This document shows, piece by piece, positions 8,650 to 16,233 of a stretch of 64,000 nt of DNA. Origin of the DNA: Faecalibacterium prausnitzii (lineage in GTDB: Bacteria > Bacillota > Clostridia > Oscillospirales > Ruminococcaceae); contig NZ_PRLD01000003.1 of NCBI RefSeq assembly GCF_003287405.1, forward strand, positions 62,001 through 126,000, read 5' to 3'. Within the stretch, counting starts at the first letter, position 1. Each line of letters starts with the position of its first letter. The notes beneath the pieces are model-generated. The model was not told the origin of the DNA. It saw only the letters and a list, made by a program, of their open reading frames with translations, and made no database searches. Made by a program: the position numbers and the translations under genes.

Positions 8650-8822
8650 ACGGCCTGAGCAAGCTGGGTCTGCCCAAGCTCAGTGATAACATGGACCCGG
8701 AGGATGCCCGGGCACTGCGCAGCTATCTGTACCAGATGCAGGAGCAGCTGCAGTATGTACTGACCAATCTGGATACGGAAAATATGTCCGACACCCTGCG
8801 CAGCAAGCTGCAGGGATTATAA
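8637..8822 (+). CDS. small phage cassette protein
   Basis: A 61-residue protein that starts at the ATG at 8637, behind GGGAGGAGGATACCTC, and overlaps the end of the previous gene by 13 bases. The sequence is helical and amphipathic, with a likely coiled coil around RSYLYQMQEQLQYVL. The function is unknown. Small proteins of this kind in head operons may be chaperones or minor virion parts. The overlap and strong ribosome binding site make it a likely real gene. Confidence 0.6.
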   Translation: MASMNGLSKLGLPKLSDNMDPEDARALRSYLYQMQEQLQYVLTNLDTENMSDTLRSKLQGL

Positions 8823-8840
8823 GTACGAAAGGAGAATTTT

Positions 8841-10184
8841 ATGGCATCCAAAAAGAAGGAGGAACTGCTGCAGCCGGACGTGCAAACGCAGGCACAGCCT
8901 GCTGCGCAGTCCACTTACAGCACCGAGGGGCTGGACAGCCGCGCCGAAGTGGAAAAGGCTATGGCAAACGCCAGCTACCGCCCCAGCCAGCAGGTGACCG
9001 ATGCAGCCAACGCCCTGAAGCAGTGGCAGCAGAACCGCCCCGCAGACTACCAGAGCGGCTATCAGGACAGAATCAACGAGCTGCTGGGGCAGCTGCTGGA
9101 ACGGGAGAATTTTCAGTACAGCTACACCCGTGACCCGCTCTACCGCCAGTATGAGCAGCTGTATACCCTGAACGCCCACAATGCCAGCGCGGACGCGGCG
9201 GCGCAGGCGGCTGCTCTGACCGGCGGCTATGGTTCCAGCTATGCCACCAGTGCGGCGCAGCAGGCCTATCAGCAGCAGATCGGCGGGCTGGCAAGCGCCA
9301 TCCCCACCTTGTACAGTCTGGCGCTGGATACCTACCAGAGCGGCGGCGAGGAGCTGGTGACCCGGCTGGAGCAGCTGAACGGACAGGAACAGAACGCCCA
9401 GAGCTTATATGACCGGCAGCTGCAGGACTACTACACCCAATTGCAGCAGAAGGGCGATGCCTACAACGACGCCTACGCCAAGGACTACGGTCAGTATCAG
9501 GAGCACCTGAACCGGCTGGACACCCTGCACGGCTACTACACCGCGCAGGAGCAGGCGCAGATCAGCCAGCGTCAGCAGGCTTTTAATAATGTTATGACCG
9601 TGCTGGGCGTCATCGGGGATGTGGTGCAACTGGCCATCAGCGGCACCACCGGCCTGGGCAGCTTAGCGGGCAGTCTGCTGAACACCGGGTACAACATCTA
9701 CTCCGGCAACCGCGCCTACGAGGCCGAGCGCGCCGACACCCAGTGGAGCCAGCAGATGCAGGAGAAGCAGCGTCAGGACGCACTGACCCAGCAGCAGTAC
9801 GACAACACCGCCAGCGAGCGTGCCTATCAGGACGCGCTGAAGCAGCAGGCCTTCAACAATAACGTGACCAGCCAGAAGCTGAACATCGCCAAGGGCGAGT
9901 GGGCGCTGAAGCAGGCGAATGCCCAGCAGAAGGCCGCACAGGCTGCCGGTAAGGCGGCGGCTGCGGGCACAAAGTCCGGCAGCTCCGGCAGCGGCGGAAA
10001 GGCCACCGGCAGCAGCGGCTCTGCTTCCGGCGGCAGCCGCAGCACCGTCAGCGCCGGGGTGCCCTACACGGCAGCGCTGCTGCGCAGTCAGGGCAAGAGC
10101 GAGGTAGCCATCACCTCTGCCCTGCGGCAGGAGGGCTACACCCCCGCCCAGATCGCAAAGATCCTGCAGGAGATGAATCAATAA
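8841..10184 (+). CDS. Gln/Ala-rich internal virion (ejection-like) protein
   Basis: A 447-residue protein, mostly helical and very rich in Gln, Ala and Tyr. It has a hydrophobic segment around residues 253-287 (VMTVLGVIGDVVQLAI onward), long coiled-coil stretches on both sides, a Gly/Ser low-complexity linker around residues 380-400 and a short helical C-terminal domain (LRSQGKSEVAITSALRQ). This resembles DNA-ejection or tape-measure-like proteins packed inside short-tailed phage heads. It is the last gene of the cassette and is followed within six bases by a 17-bp hairpin. The specific role is inferred. Confidence 0.6.
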   Translation: MASKKKEELLQPDVQTQAQPAAQSTYSTEGLDSRAEVEKAMANASYRPSQQVTDAANALKQWQQNRPADYQSGYQDRINELLGQLLERENFQYSYTRDPLYRQYEQLYTLNAHNASADAAAQAAALTGGYGSSYATSAAQQAYQQQIGGLASAIPTLYSLALDTYQSGGEELVTRLEQLNGQEQNAQSLYDRQLQDYYTQLQQKGDAYNDAYAKDYGQYQEHLNRLDTLHGYYTAQEQAQISQRQQAFNNVMTVLGVIGDVVQLAISGTTGLGSLAGSLLNTGYNIYSGNRAYEAERADTQWSQQMQEKQRQDALTQQQYDNTASERAYQDALKQQAFNNNVTSQKLNIAKGEWALKQANAQQKAAQAAGKAAAAGTKSGSSGSGGKATGSSGSASGGSRSTVSAGVPYTAALLRSQGKSEVAITSALRQEGYTPAQIAKILQEMNQ

Positions 10185-10189
10185 AATAA

Positions 10190-10229
10190 AAATCTCCCCG
10201 GCAAAGCAGCTACTTTGCCGGGGAGATTT
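10190..10229 (+). terminator. perfect 17-bp hairpin ending the phage cassette
   Basis: Bases 10190-10206 pair perfectly with 10213-10229 around a six-base loop. The descending arm ends in ATTT, and the other side has an A-rich tract, so it could terminate in both directions. It marks the right edge of the cassette, just before the tandem tRNA-derived repeats. Confidence 0.65.
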
Positions 10230-10250
10230 ACCTTTATGGTATATTTTGAG

Positions 10251-10620
10251 CCCACTGGACACCCCACCAAATAAAAAAATCCGCTGTGAAAACAGCGGAC
10301 AGTAGTCACCCCGGTAGACATTCCTGAAGATTGGGACCCGCGGGCTAAGCAACAGCCCACTGGGCTGATTGCTTACGCTGCCGCTGGCGCGTCAGCGCCG
10401 CCCTGTTCGAGTCCCACTGGGCACCCCACCAAATAAAAAAATCCGCCGTGAAAACAGCGGACAGTAGTCACCCCGGTAGACATTCCTGAAGATTGGGACC
10501 CGCGGGCTGATCAAAGCCCCACTGGGGCTTTGATTGCGTCGCATTGCGCCGCCGCCCTGTTCGAGTCCCACTGGGCACCCCACCAAATAAAAAAATCCGC
10601 CGTTGCAATGCAACAGCGGA
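10251..10620 (+). repeat. tandem repeats carrying tRNA-His 3' ends
   Basis: Two units of about 160 bases (10251-10412, 10413-10566) and the start of a third (from 10567). Each begins with the T-arm and acceptor end of the tRNA-His gene (CCCACTGGGCACCCCACCAA) followed by an A-rich tract and ATCCGC. The middle of each unit holds a palindrome at the same place but with a different sequence. The copies lie on the + strand, opposite to the intact tRNA-His at 10629-10706. They may be att-site remnants from repeated integration at tRNA-His or decayed tRNA duplications. No protein is encoded. Confidence 0.8.
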
Positions 10621-10652
10621 TTTTTTGGTGGGGTGCCCAGTGGGACTCGAAC
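10559..10652. repeat. long inverted repeat of the tRNA-His 3' end
   Basis: The third repeat copy (10559-10605, + strand) faces the real 3' end and terminator of tRNA-His (10606-10652, - strand), giving nearly perfect arms of about 45 bases. If transcribed from either side it would form a very stable hairpin. It overlaps the terminator region of tRNA-His. Confidence 0.75.
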
Positions 10653-10706
10653 CCACGGTCTCCAGATCCACAATCTGGCGCGTTAACCGACTACGCTATG
10701 GGCACC
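10629..10706 (-). tRNA. tRNA-His (GTG)
   Basis: A full cloverleaf can be drawn. The acceptor stem GTGCCCA pairs with TGGGCAC, there is an extra 5' G opposite discriminator C73 as required for tRNA-His, the anticodon loop is TTGTGGA, and the T-arm contains GGTTCGAGTCC. The CCA end is encoded. It is probably transcribed after tRNA-Arg from the promoter at 10852-10880. Confidence 0.95.
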
Positions 10707-10713
10707 ACATAGA

Positions 10714-10787
<74 letters not shown>

Positions 10788-10851
10788 ACGTTGTTATCCC
10801 AATGGGTTCCATTATGGCGGCAGTTCTGTGTCGGCACAGGCTGCGAGAGAA

Positions 10852-10880
10852 ATAATACCATACCCATCGCATTCTGTCAA
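10852..10880 (-). promoter_or_regulatory. promoter of the tRNA-Arg/tRNA-His unit
   Basis: Read on the - strand: TTGACA, 17 bases, TATTAT. This is a near-consensus promoter about 65 bases before the 5' end of tRNA-Arg. Confidence 0.8.
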
Positions 10881-10954
10881 GGAAAATCTGAAAAAAGTTT
10901 CAACTTTTTTGCGCTGTGGGCAAAAACAGACGCTCCGGCGTGCACAAAACGGCC

Positions 10955-11491
10955 TTACAGCAGCCACATTCCGGCAAAGCCCAGCACAAAGCCCAGCACA
11001 AAGCCGCACACCACGTCCCGTACATGATGTACCCCGGTGAGCACCCGCAGACAGCAGATGAGCAGGGCAATGCCCACCATCACGCAGCCCGCAGCGGGGT
11101 AGAAATACAGCCACACCGCCGCCAGCACGGCGGCGCTCAGCGCGTGGCGGGAGGGCATGGAGTGCCCACGGCTCTCCTTTGCCACCAGCGGGGTAAAGCC
11201 GGGCTGCTCGTAGGGGCGGGGGAAGTGCAGCCGGCTGCGCAGCAGCGTGCCGCCCCAGAACACCAGCCCCGGCACAAAGACGGAACGGGCGATGAGCACC
11301 ATAAAGTCCAGCGCGGCCTGCTTCTGGGTGAGGAACAGCCGCGAGAGCCGGACGTTCAGCAGGCACAGCAGCACCGGATAGCACACAAAGGGTACCAGCG
11401 GCAGCCACCGATCCAGAAAAACGACCAGCCGCTTTACAGCCGGGTGGGTGTTGAACCAGTGATAGATGGGCTTATACTGTTCGGCGGTCAA
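10955..11491 (-). CDS. PAP2-family membrane phosphatase
   Basis: A 178-residue integral membrane protein of the PAP2/lipid phosphate phosphatase family, likely acting on undecaprenyl pyrophosphate or another lipid phosphate at the membrane. The three family motifs are visible: SRLHFPRPYE (Arg-Pro), GHSMPSRHA (the usual PSGH appears as PSRH) and RVLTGVHHVRD. Several hydrophobic segments span the rest. The open frame continues upstream, but a TTG at 11489-11491 sits behind AGGAGGAGAGCTGC, immediately after the stop of the DUF1643 gene, so I take that as the start. The two genes probably form an operon. Confidence 0.8.
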   Translation of the reverse strand: MTAEQYKPIYHWFNTHPAVKRLVVFLDRWLPLVPFVCYPVLLCLLNVRLSRLFLTQKQAALDFMVLIARSVFVPGLVFWGGTLLRSRLHFPRPYEQPGFTPLVAKESRGHSMPSRHALSAAVLAAVWLYFYPAAGCVMVGIALLICCLRVLTGVHHVRDVVCGFVLGFVLGFAGMWLL

Positions 11492-11519
11492 AGCAGCTCT
11501 CCTCCTGTCGGGTCGGACA

Positions 11520-12083
11520 TCAGAAGCAGGTGTCCAGATAGTTTTCCACATCAAAGGGCTCCGGGGTGGAATCCTTGCGCAGGTACAGCGGGTGGTGCGG
11601 GTGTCCCTTTTTGCTGCGCTTGCCAAAGGTGACCCACGGGATCTCCCGCTCCCGCGTCAGGGCTACCATCTCCCGCATCAGACCGGGCAGGTAGTCCCGC
11701 TTTTCGATCAGGGTGCCCCATGCCGCCCACATGGTAGGCTCGGTCTGCGCCAGCACGGCCTGCAGCCAGCGCAGGTTTTCATCGCACAGGGCGCGGTCGG
11801 GGGTCTTATCCATATCGTTGGGGTCGGTGGCGCGCTGGGGGTAGACGTTGAACATGATCCAGCTGTCAAAGCCGTTGGCGGCGGCCAGACGCTCCACACT
11901 TTTTAAGGTGGGGTCCAGCGCGCCGGGCTGGGCGGTGCTGGGGTTGATGCCGATGCACACCAGCGGGTGCTTGCCCACCCGCCCCAGAACATAACGGTAG
12001 TTTTGGTAGGTGTGGGGCTCGTAATACCATACGCCGCCGGCGTATTCGCCCGCCTCAAGCACGGGCAGAGAAACGGTCTGCAT
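11520..12083 (-). CDS. DUF1643 domain protein
   Basis: A 187-residue cytoplasmic protein. It is recognised as DUF1643 by IGINPSTAQPGALDPT near residue 45, NVYPQRATDPNDM near residue 80 and the C-terminal KKGHPHHPLYL. The biochemical role of the family is unknown; members occur in bacteria and phages. It is the first gene of a two-gene unit with the PAP2 phosphatase. The intergenic region to the divergent gene at 12263 presumably carries its promoter, but no clear boxes were seen. Confidence 0.85.
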   Translation of the reverse strand: MQTVSLPVLEAGEYAGGVWYYEPHTYQNYRYVLGRVGKHPLVCIGINPSTAQPGALDPTLKSVERLAAANGFDSWIMFNVYPQRATDPNDMDKTPDRALCDENLRWLQAVLAQTEPTMWAAWGTLIEKRDYLPGLMREMVALTREREIPWVTFGKRSKKGHPHHPLYLRKDSTPEPFDVENYLDTCF

Positions 12084-12262
12084 GATAGTAAACTCCTGTC
12101 GGTTTTGAATGTCGTTATTATCGTACCTGAATCTACCGGGAAAATCAACAGTTTTAGCCCCAAAATACTGCCTTATTTCTGTTTTTGTGGTATACTGGGG
12201 GTGTTCCGGTGCGGCAGGGGGACTGCGGCACCGCGCTTCGCTTACAGAAAAAAGGAGTTCTT

Positions 12263-14194
12263 ATGCTGGAAGATTATAAAAGTGCACTGCGCGCAGGGCA
12301 GCGCGCCTATCGTGCCCGCATATCCCGCGGCCAGTCGCCCTATCTGGCTGTTCTGGACGATGTGCTCAAGGGCGTGGATATCGTGGCGCAGGAGCCGCTG
12401 GGGCTGGTGGAGATCCCATCGGACAGTCTTGTGGGCACCAAGACCAGCGGACGGCACACTGCCTTTTCGTATGACTTTATGCCCTTGCTGGAGCCGGATA
12501 CCGAGTTTGCTGTCAAGTGGTCGAACCTGTGCGACGCGCATCTGGAAGAGGGCATCCATACCCCCATCATCGCCTTTGAGTACATGAACCAGTTCTATGT
12601 GCAGGAGGGCAACAAGCGGGTCTCGGTGCTCAAGTATTACGGTGCCGTCAAGATCCCGGGCACGGTCACCCGGCTCATCCCCGCCCGCACCGACGAGCTG
12701 GAGAATAAGATCTACTACGAGTTTCTGGATTTCTATAAGCTGTCCAAGGTGAACTATGTGCATTTCTCCAAGCTGGGCGGCTATAGCAAGCTGCAGACGC
12801 TGGTGTGCAAGGCCAGCGGCGAGACATGGTCGGAGGATGACCGGCTGAACTTTGCAGCTTTTTACACCATGTTCCATCAGCAATTCGAAGCCTTGGGCGG
12901 CACGTCCATGGGGCTGACTACCGGCGATGCGCTGCTGGTGTACCTGTCGGTGTACCGCTACTCCGACACCTACGACGCCACCCCTGCGCAGGTGCGGCAG
13001 AACCTAGAAAAGCTGTGGAACGAGGTAAAGGTGCTTACCGAGCCCCACGGTGTGGAACTTTCGCTGGACCCGCCCAAGAGCCCCGCAGAGCCGCTTTTGT
13101 CCAAGCTGAATATCTTCAGCCCCAGCAAACAGCCCAGTGAGCTGCGGGTGGTGTTTCTTCACGAGTACAACGCCAAGATCAGCGCATGGGTGCGTGCGCA
13201 TGACGAGGGGCGCGAAGCGCTGGCTAAGGTTTTCCCGGACAAGGTGTATATCAGCAGCTACGAGGACGTGAACCCGGAGGTGGACGCGGAGCAGGTGCTG
13301 GAGGAGATAGCCCACAACAATGCAGACGTGGTGTTCACCACCAGCGTACGGATGTACAACGCCTGCCTGAAGGTGGCGGCGCAGCACCCCAAGACCCGCA
13401 TCCTGAACTGCTCGCTGAACGCGCCGCACCCACTGGTGCGCACCTACTATCCCCGCACCTATGAGGTGACCTATCTGCTGGGGATGCTGGCCGGTATTAT
13501 GACCAAGACCGGGCATATCGGCTATGTGGCGGCAAATCCTGTGTACGGCGTGCCCGCTGCGATCAACGCCTTTGCACAGGGGCTGAAGAGCGTGCGCCCG
13601 GCGGGCCGTATCTGGCTGCGCTGGGCTTGCCAGACCGATGCAGCCCACCCGCTGGATTTTGCCGACTGCCCGGAGATCGACATGGTCTACGCCCGGGACA
13701 GCCGGGAGCCCGCCGATACCAACCGGGACTATGGCCTGTGCCGCAAGCTGCCGGACGGCAGTTTGCAGCCGCTGGGGCTGCCGATCTGGCGGTGGGATAC
13801 CTTCTATGTGGAGATCGTGCGCTCTATCTTTGACGGTAGCTGGGACAATGCAGCCACAACCCGCGCGGTGAACTACTGGTGGGGTCTGCGCAGCGGCGCA
13901 GAGGATCTGGAGTATCAGGAATCGCTGCCCAGCGGTACGCGGCAGCTGCTGGATCTGCTGGAAACGCTGCAGGGCTCGGATAATGTGCACATCTTCCCGG
14001 AAAAGCTGTATGATAACGAGGACAACCTGCACTCCCCGGAAAACAAAATTTACAGCCCCAAAGAGCTGATGGAGATGGACTGGCTGGATGCCTGCGTACA
14101 CGGCAAGCTGCCCCATTACGATGAACTGGACGTCAAGACCCGTACCGTGCTGGCGATCAACGGACTGGACAACGTAAAGGGTCTGGAAAAATGA
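12263..14194 (+). CDS. leaderless BMP-type solute-binding protein with ParB-like N-domain
   Basis: A 643-residue protein whose C-terminal half (about residues 290-600) resembles BMP (basic membrane protein/PnrA) nucleoside-binding proteins: LRVVFLHEYNAKISAW, a TGHIGYVAANPVYGVP segment and SIFDGSWDN. The N-terminal region (residues 30-140) has a ParB-like look, including QEGNKRVSVLKYYGA. There is no signal peptide or lipobox, so unlike classical BMP lipoproteins it should be cytoplasmic. The ATG at 12263 follows AAAAAAGGAGTTCTT. It is followed after 21 bases by a metallophosphoesterase gene, suggesting one operon. I infer a ligand-sensing cytosolic protein; substrate unknown. Confidence 0.75.
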   Translation: MLEDYKSALRAGQRAYRARISRGQSPYLAVLDDVLKGVDIVAQEPLGLVEIPSDSLVGTKTSGRHTAFSYDFMPLLEPDTEFAVKWSNLCDAHLEEGIHTPIIAFEYMNQFYVQEGNKRVSVLKYYGAVKIPGTVTRLIPARTDELENKIYYEFLDFYKLSKVNYVHFSKLGGYSKLQTLVCKASGETWSEDDRLNFAAFYTMFHQQFEALGGTSMGLTTGDALLVYLSVYRYSDTYDATPAQVRQNLEKLWNEVKVLTEPHGVELSLDPPKSPAEPLLSKLNIFSPSKQPSELRVVFLHEYNAKISAWVRAHDEGREALAKVFPDKVYISSYEDVNPEVDAEQVLEEIAHNNADVVFTTSVRMYNACLKVAAQHPKTRILNCSLNAPHPLVRTYYPRTYEVTYLLGMLAGIMTKTGHIGYVAANPVYGVPAAINAFAQGLKSVRPAGRIWLRWACQTDAAHPLDFADCPEIDMVYARDSREPADTNRDYGLCRKLPDGSLQPLGLPIWRWDTFYVEIVRSIFDGSWDNAATTRAVNYWWGLRSGAEDLEYQESLPSGTRQLLDLLETLQGSDNVHIFPEKLYDNEDNLHSPENKIYSPKELMEMDWLDACVHGKLPHYDELDVKTRTVLAINGLDNVKGLEK

Positions 14195-14215
14195 GCCGGC
14201 CTGACCGGAGACAGA

Positions 14216-14881
14216 ATGGAGCATACGAACGTGAAAATTCTTGCCATCTCAGATGTCCCGTCCAAGGCGCTGTGGGACTATGACACCCGTGCCCGGCTGG
14301 AAGGCATCGACCTGATCCTCTCCTGCGGGGATCTGCCCAAGAAGTATCTGGAATATCTCACAAACTTTACCGCTGCACCTATCCTGTATGTGCACGGCAA
14401 CCACGACGGCAGCTACCAGACCGAGGGCGAGCCCGGCGGCTGCATCTGCGTGGACGATCAGGTGTACACATGGAAGGGGCTGCGCATCATGGGGCTGGGG
14501 GGCTGTCAGCGCTATAATAAAGAGGACACCTACCAGTACACCGAAAAGGCCATGCGCCGCCGTGCGCACAAGCTGGAGCATCAGGCGCACAAAAAGGGCG
14601 GCATCGACCTGCTGCTGACCCACGCCCCGGCAAAAGGGCTGAACGATGGGGACGACTGTGCCCACAGGGGTTTTGAGTGCTTCAACGAGATTTTGGATGA
14701 GTACCAGCCGAAGTGGTTCATCCACGGGCACATACACCTGAATTATGATGCAAAGCTGCCCCGGGTATGCACCCGCGGCAACACCACCGTCATCAACGCC
14801 ACCGAGCGCTATGTGTTCGAGATCCCGGATCCGGACCCGGCAGAAGAGCGTAAGACCCTCTGGCGGATGCTGGGGTTCTGA
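14216..14881 (+). CDS. calcineurin-like metallophosphoesterase
   Basis: A 221-residue cytosolic phosphoesterase that would use two metal ions to cleave phosphate esters. Family motifs in order are ISDVPSKALWD (in place of the usual SDxH), SCGDLPKKYLEYL, HGNHDG, LLTHAPAKG and HGHIH. The first motif lacks the common His, so metal-site geometry may differ. It follows the leaderless BMP-type gene closely and may act on the ligand that protein senses; this is inference. A strong bidirectional terminator follows. Confidence 0.85.
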   Translation: MEHTNVKILAISDVPSKALWDYDTRARLEGIDLILSCGDLPKKYLEYLTNFTAAPILYVHGNHDGSYQTEGEPGGCICVDDQVYTWKGLRIMGLGGCQRYNKEDTYQYTEKAMRRRAHKLEHQAHKKGGIDLLLTHAPAKGLNDGDDCAHRGFECFNEILDEYQPKWFIHGHIHLNYDAKLPRVCTRGNTTVINATERYVFEIPDPDPAEERKTLWRMLGF

Positions 14882-14899
14882 GTGACTGCTGCCTATGCA

Positions 14900-14937
14900 A
14901 AAAAAGACACCGCACAGCTGTGCGGTGTCTTTTTTGT
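14900..14937. terminator. bidirectional terminator
   Basis: GACACCGCACA pairs with TGTGCGGTGTC across a short loop, flanked by A6 and T6 runs. It serves the + strand metallophosphoesterase and can also serve the - strand DUF6465 gene. Confidence 0.9.
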
Positions 14938-15008
14938 TTATGGAGCCTTATTGTGGGAATGGCGGGCGCGGCAGCAGTGCGGTACAGCCTGCGGCCCTGT
15001 GGAAAAAA

Positions 15009-15299
15009 TTACAGTTCCAGTTTGCCAGAGAATTTGTTGATAACGTAGTAGGCTGCGCCCTCCTCGGGCTTGACGTACACCTTGCAGGACTGCACGCCGA
15101 CCTTGTGGGTGGTGCGGTAGTCTGCCTTGGCACGGTCGATGATGTCGGTGATGTTGTACTGCTCACCGCCCATCTCCACGTACAGCTCGGGTGCCAGCGG
15201 CGGGCGGCCGCGGCGGGCGGGAGCCTTGGCGGATTTGCGGGTCTTGCCCTCGGCAGCCGGAGCATCGGCTGCGGGAGCAGAAACTTTCTTTTCAGGCAT
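15009..15299 (-). CDS. DUF6465 family small basic protein
   Basis: A 96-residue protein recognised as DUF6465-like. It has a Lys/Ala/Pro-rich N-terminal tail (residues 1-35) with RRGRPP, an AT-hook-like DNA-binding motif, followed by a compact domain (ELYVEMGGEQYNITDII ... KVYVKPEEGAAYYVIN). Such proteins are common in Clostridia and of unknown function; a chromatin-associated role is possible from the tail. A ribosome binding site (GAAGG) precedes the ATG. Confidence 0.8.
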   Translation of the reverse strand: MPEKKVSAPAADAPAAEGKTRKSAKAPARRGRPPLAPELYVEMGGEQYNITDIIDRAKADYRTTHKVGVQSCKVYVKPEEGAAYYVINKFSGKLEL

Positions 15300-15730
15300 G
15301 ATGCATAACCTTCCTTCTGTATTTGATCATGGTGCAGCAGGGCTGCACCGGCGGGCTCCAATGGATCTATCGTAAGGCAGAAGCGGTGCGGAAAGCGCAC
15401 GCCTGTCTGCCCCATACGAACCGATATGAAAACGTTTGCATAAAGAAGCTGAATTTATAATTATATAATATATTTTTGAAATTCATTTGTAAAGCCTTTT
15501 TCATAAAAAACATTGTAAAATCGGTAAGAAACGGTGGAATAAATGGTCGGAGCGGGGTTTTGATGCTTTTTTCTCGGGTATAGTACGACCTTTCGGCAAA
15601 ACAGGCGGTCGTTTCCGGAAATGCCGGGCGGCACTGCGGCTATAAATACGGGCGGCAAAAAACACTCCCTGCAAGGGCGGAATAAGGCGGAACAGAACTG
15701 CCGGCGCACGCAGGATGCACCGCATATAAA

Positions 15731-15768
15731 AAAGAAACGTCCCGACAAAATCGGGACGCTTCTTTTGG
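15731..15768 (-). terminator. second terminator downstream of tRNA-Leu
   Basis: CGTCCCGA (15738-15745) pairs with TCGGGACG (15751-15758); on the - strand it is followed by TTTCTTTTTT. It lies after another terminator at 15811, so it acts as a back-up or ends an unrecognised short transcript. Confidence 0.75.
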
Positions 15769-15808
15769 GAGAGTGTGCAGTGCTGTTCGCGCCGCACACG
15801 CCGCAGAT

Positions 15809-15850
15809 AAAAAGAAAGCCCCCCAGACAAGCTGGAGGGCTTCCTTTTTA
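15809..15850 (-). terminator. terminator of tRNA-Leu
   Basis: On the - strand, AAGCCCTCCAG pairs with CTGGGGGGCTT and is followed by TCTTTTTAT, directly downstream of the tRNA 3' end. Confidence 0.85.
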
Positions 15851-15934
15851 TGCCGGTGGTGGGGGTCGAACCCACACGTGTTATTAGCACAAGGGATTTT
15901 GAGTCCCCCTCGTCTGCCATTCCGACACACCGGC
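15851..15934 (-). tRNA. tRNA-Leu (CAA)
   Basis: A class II tRNA. Acceptor arms are GCCGGTG and CACCGGC with discriminator A, the anticodon loop CTCAAAA gives anticodon CAA, there is a long variable arm (TTGTGCTAATAACACG) and a T-arm with GGTTCGACCCC. CCA is not encoded. Confidence 0.95.
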
Positions 15935-15957
15935 GTATCATTTTGTGAGCGGTTTTT

Positions 15958-15986
15958 ATTATACCGGATTTGACAGGTAAAATCAA
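15958..15986 (-). promoter_or_regulatory. promoter of tRNA-Leu
   Basis: On the - strand: TTGATT, 17 bases, TATAAT, about 24 bases before the mature 5' end. Confidence 0.8.
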
Positions 15987-16151
15987 GAGGGAGTTTTTAC
16001 GGAAAATGCAGCATAAAACAAACCGTTACACTCCTGTTTATGTGTCGTTTTGTGCGCGGAAGAAAAACAGACTTTGCAAAAACTGCGATAAAACAACCGA
16101 AATACGAAGGATTTTGAATAAACAACAGAGCGAGGTATTGCTTTGCTTCCG

Positions 16152-16181
16152 TTGACGAGACCGAAAAGGGCGGGGTATAAT
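16152..16181 (+). promoter_or_regulatory. promoter of the HD-GYP regulator gene
   Basis: TTGACG and TATAAT separated by 18 bases, about 50 bases before the start codon of the regulator gene. Confidence 0.75.
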
Positions 16182-16233
16182 CAGGCTAAAACAGGAGCTT
16201 TGCAGCAGAAGAATGCCCGCAGGAGGTAGGAAA

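Larger units (their letters stand above)
15300..15850. other. non-coding stretch between DUF6465 and tRNA-Leu
   Basis: No credible gene. It holds the AT-rich upstream region of DUF6465 (15440-15530), where its promoter must lie, and two rho-independent terminators on the - strand. Bases 15530-15720 show nothing recognisable. Confidence 0.6.

Noticed and set aside
10251-10620. CRISPR-like array
   Set aside because: Only two to three units of about 160 bases with tRNA-derived ends; no short regular repeats or spacers.
10178-10671. Short - strand frames with GTRT-type sequence next to tRNA-His
   Set aside because: They are translations of tRNA T-arm copies, a known artefact.
15640-15930. Open frames around tRNA-Leu and its terminators
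   Set aside because: They overlap a well-defined tRNA and two terminators.
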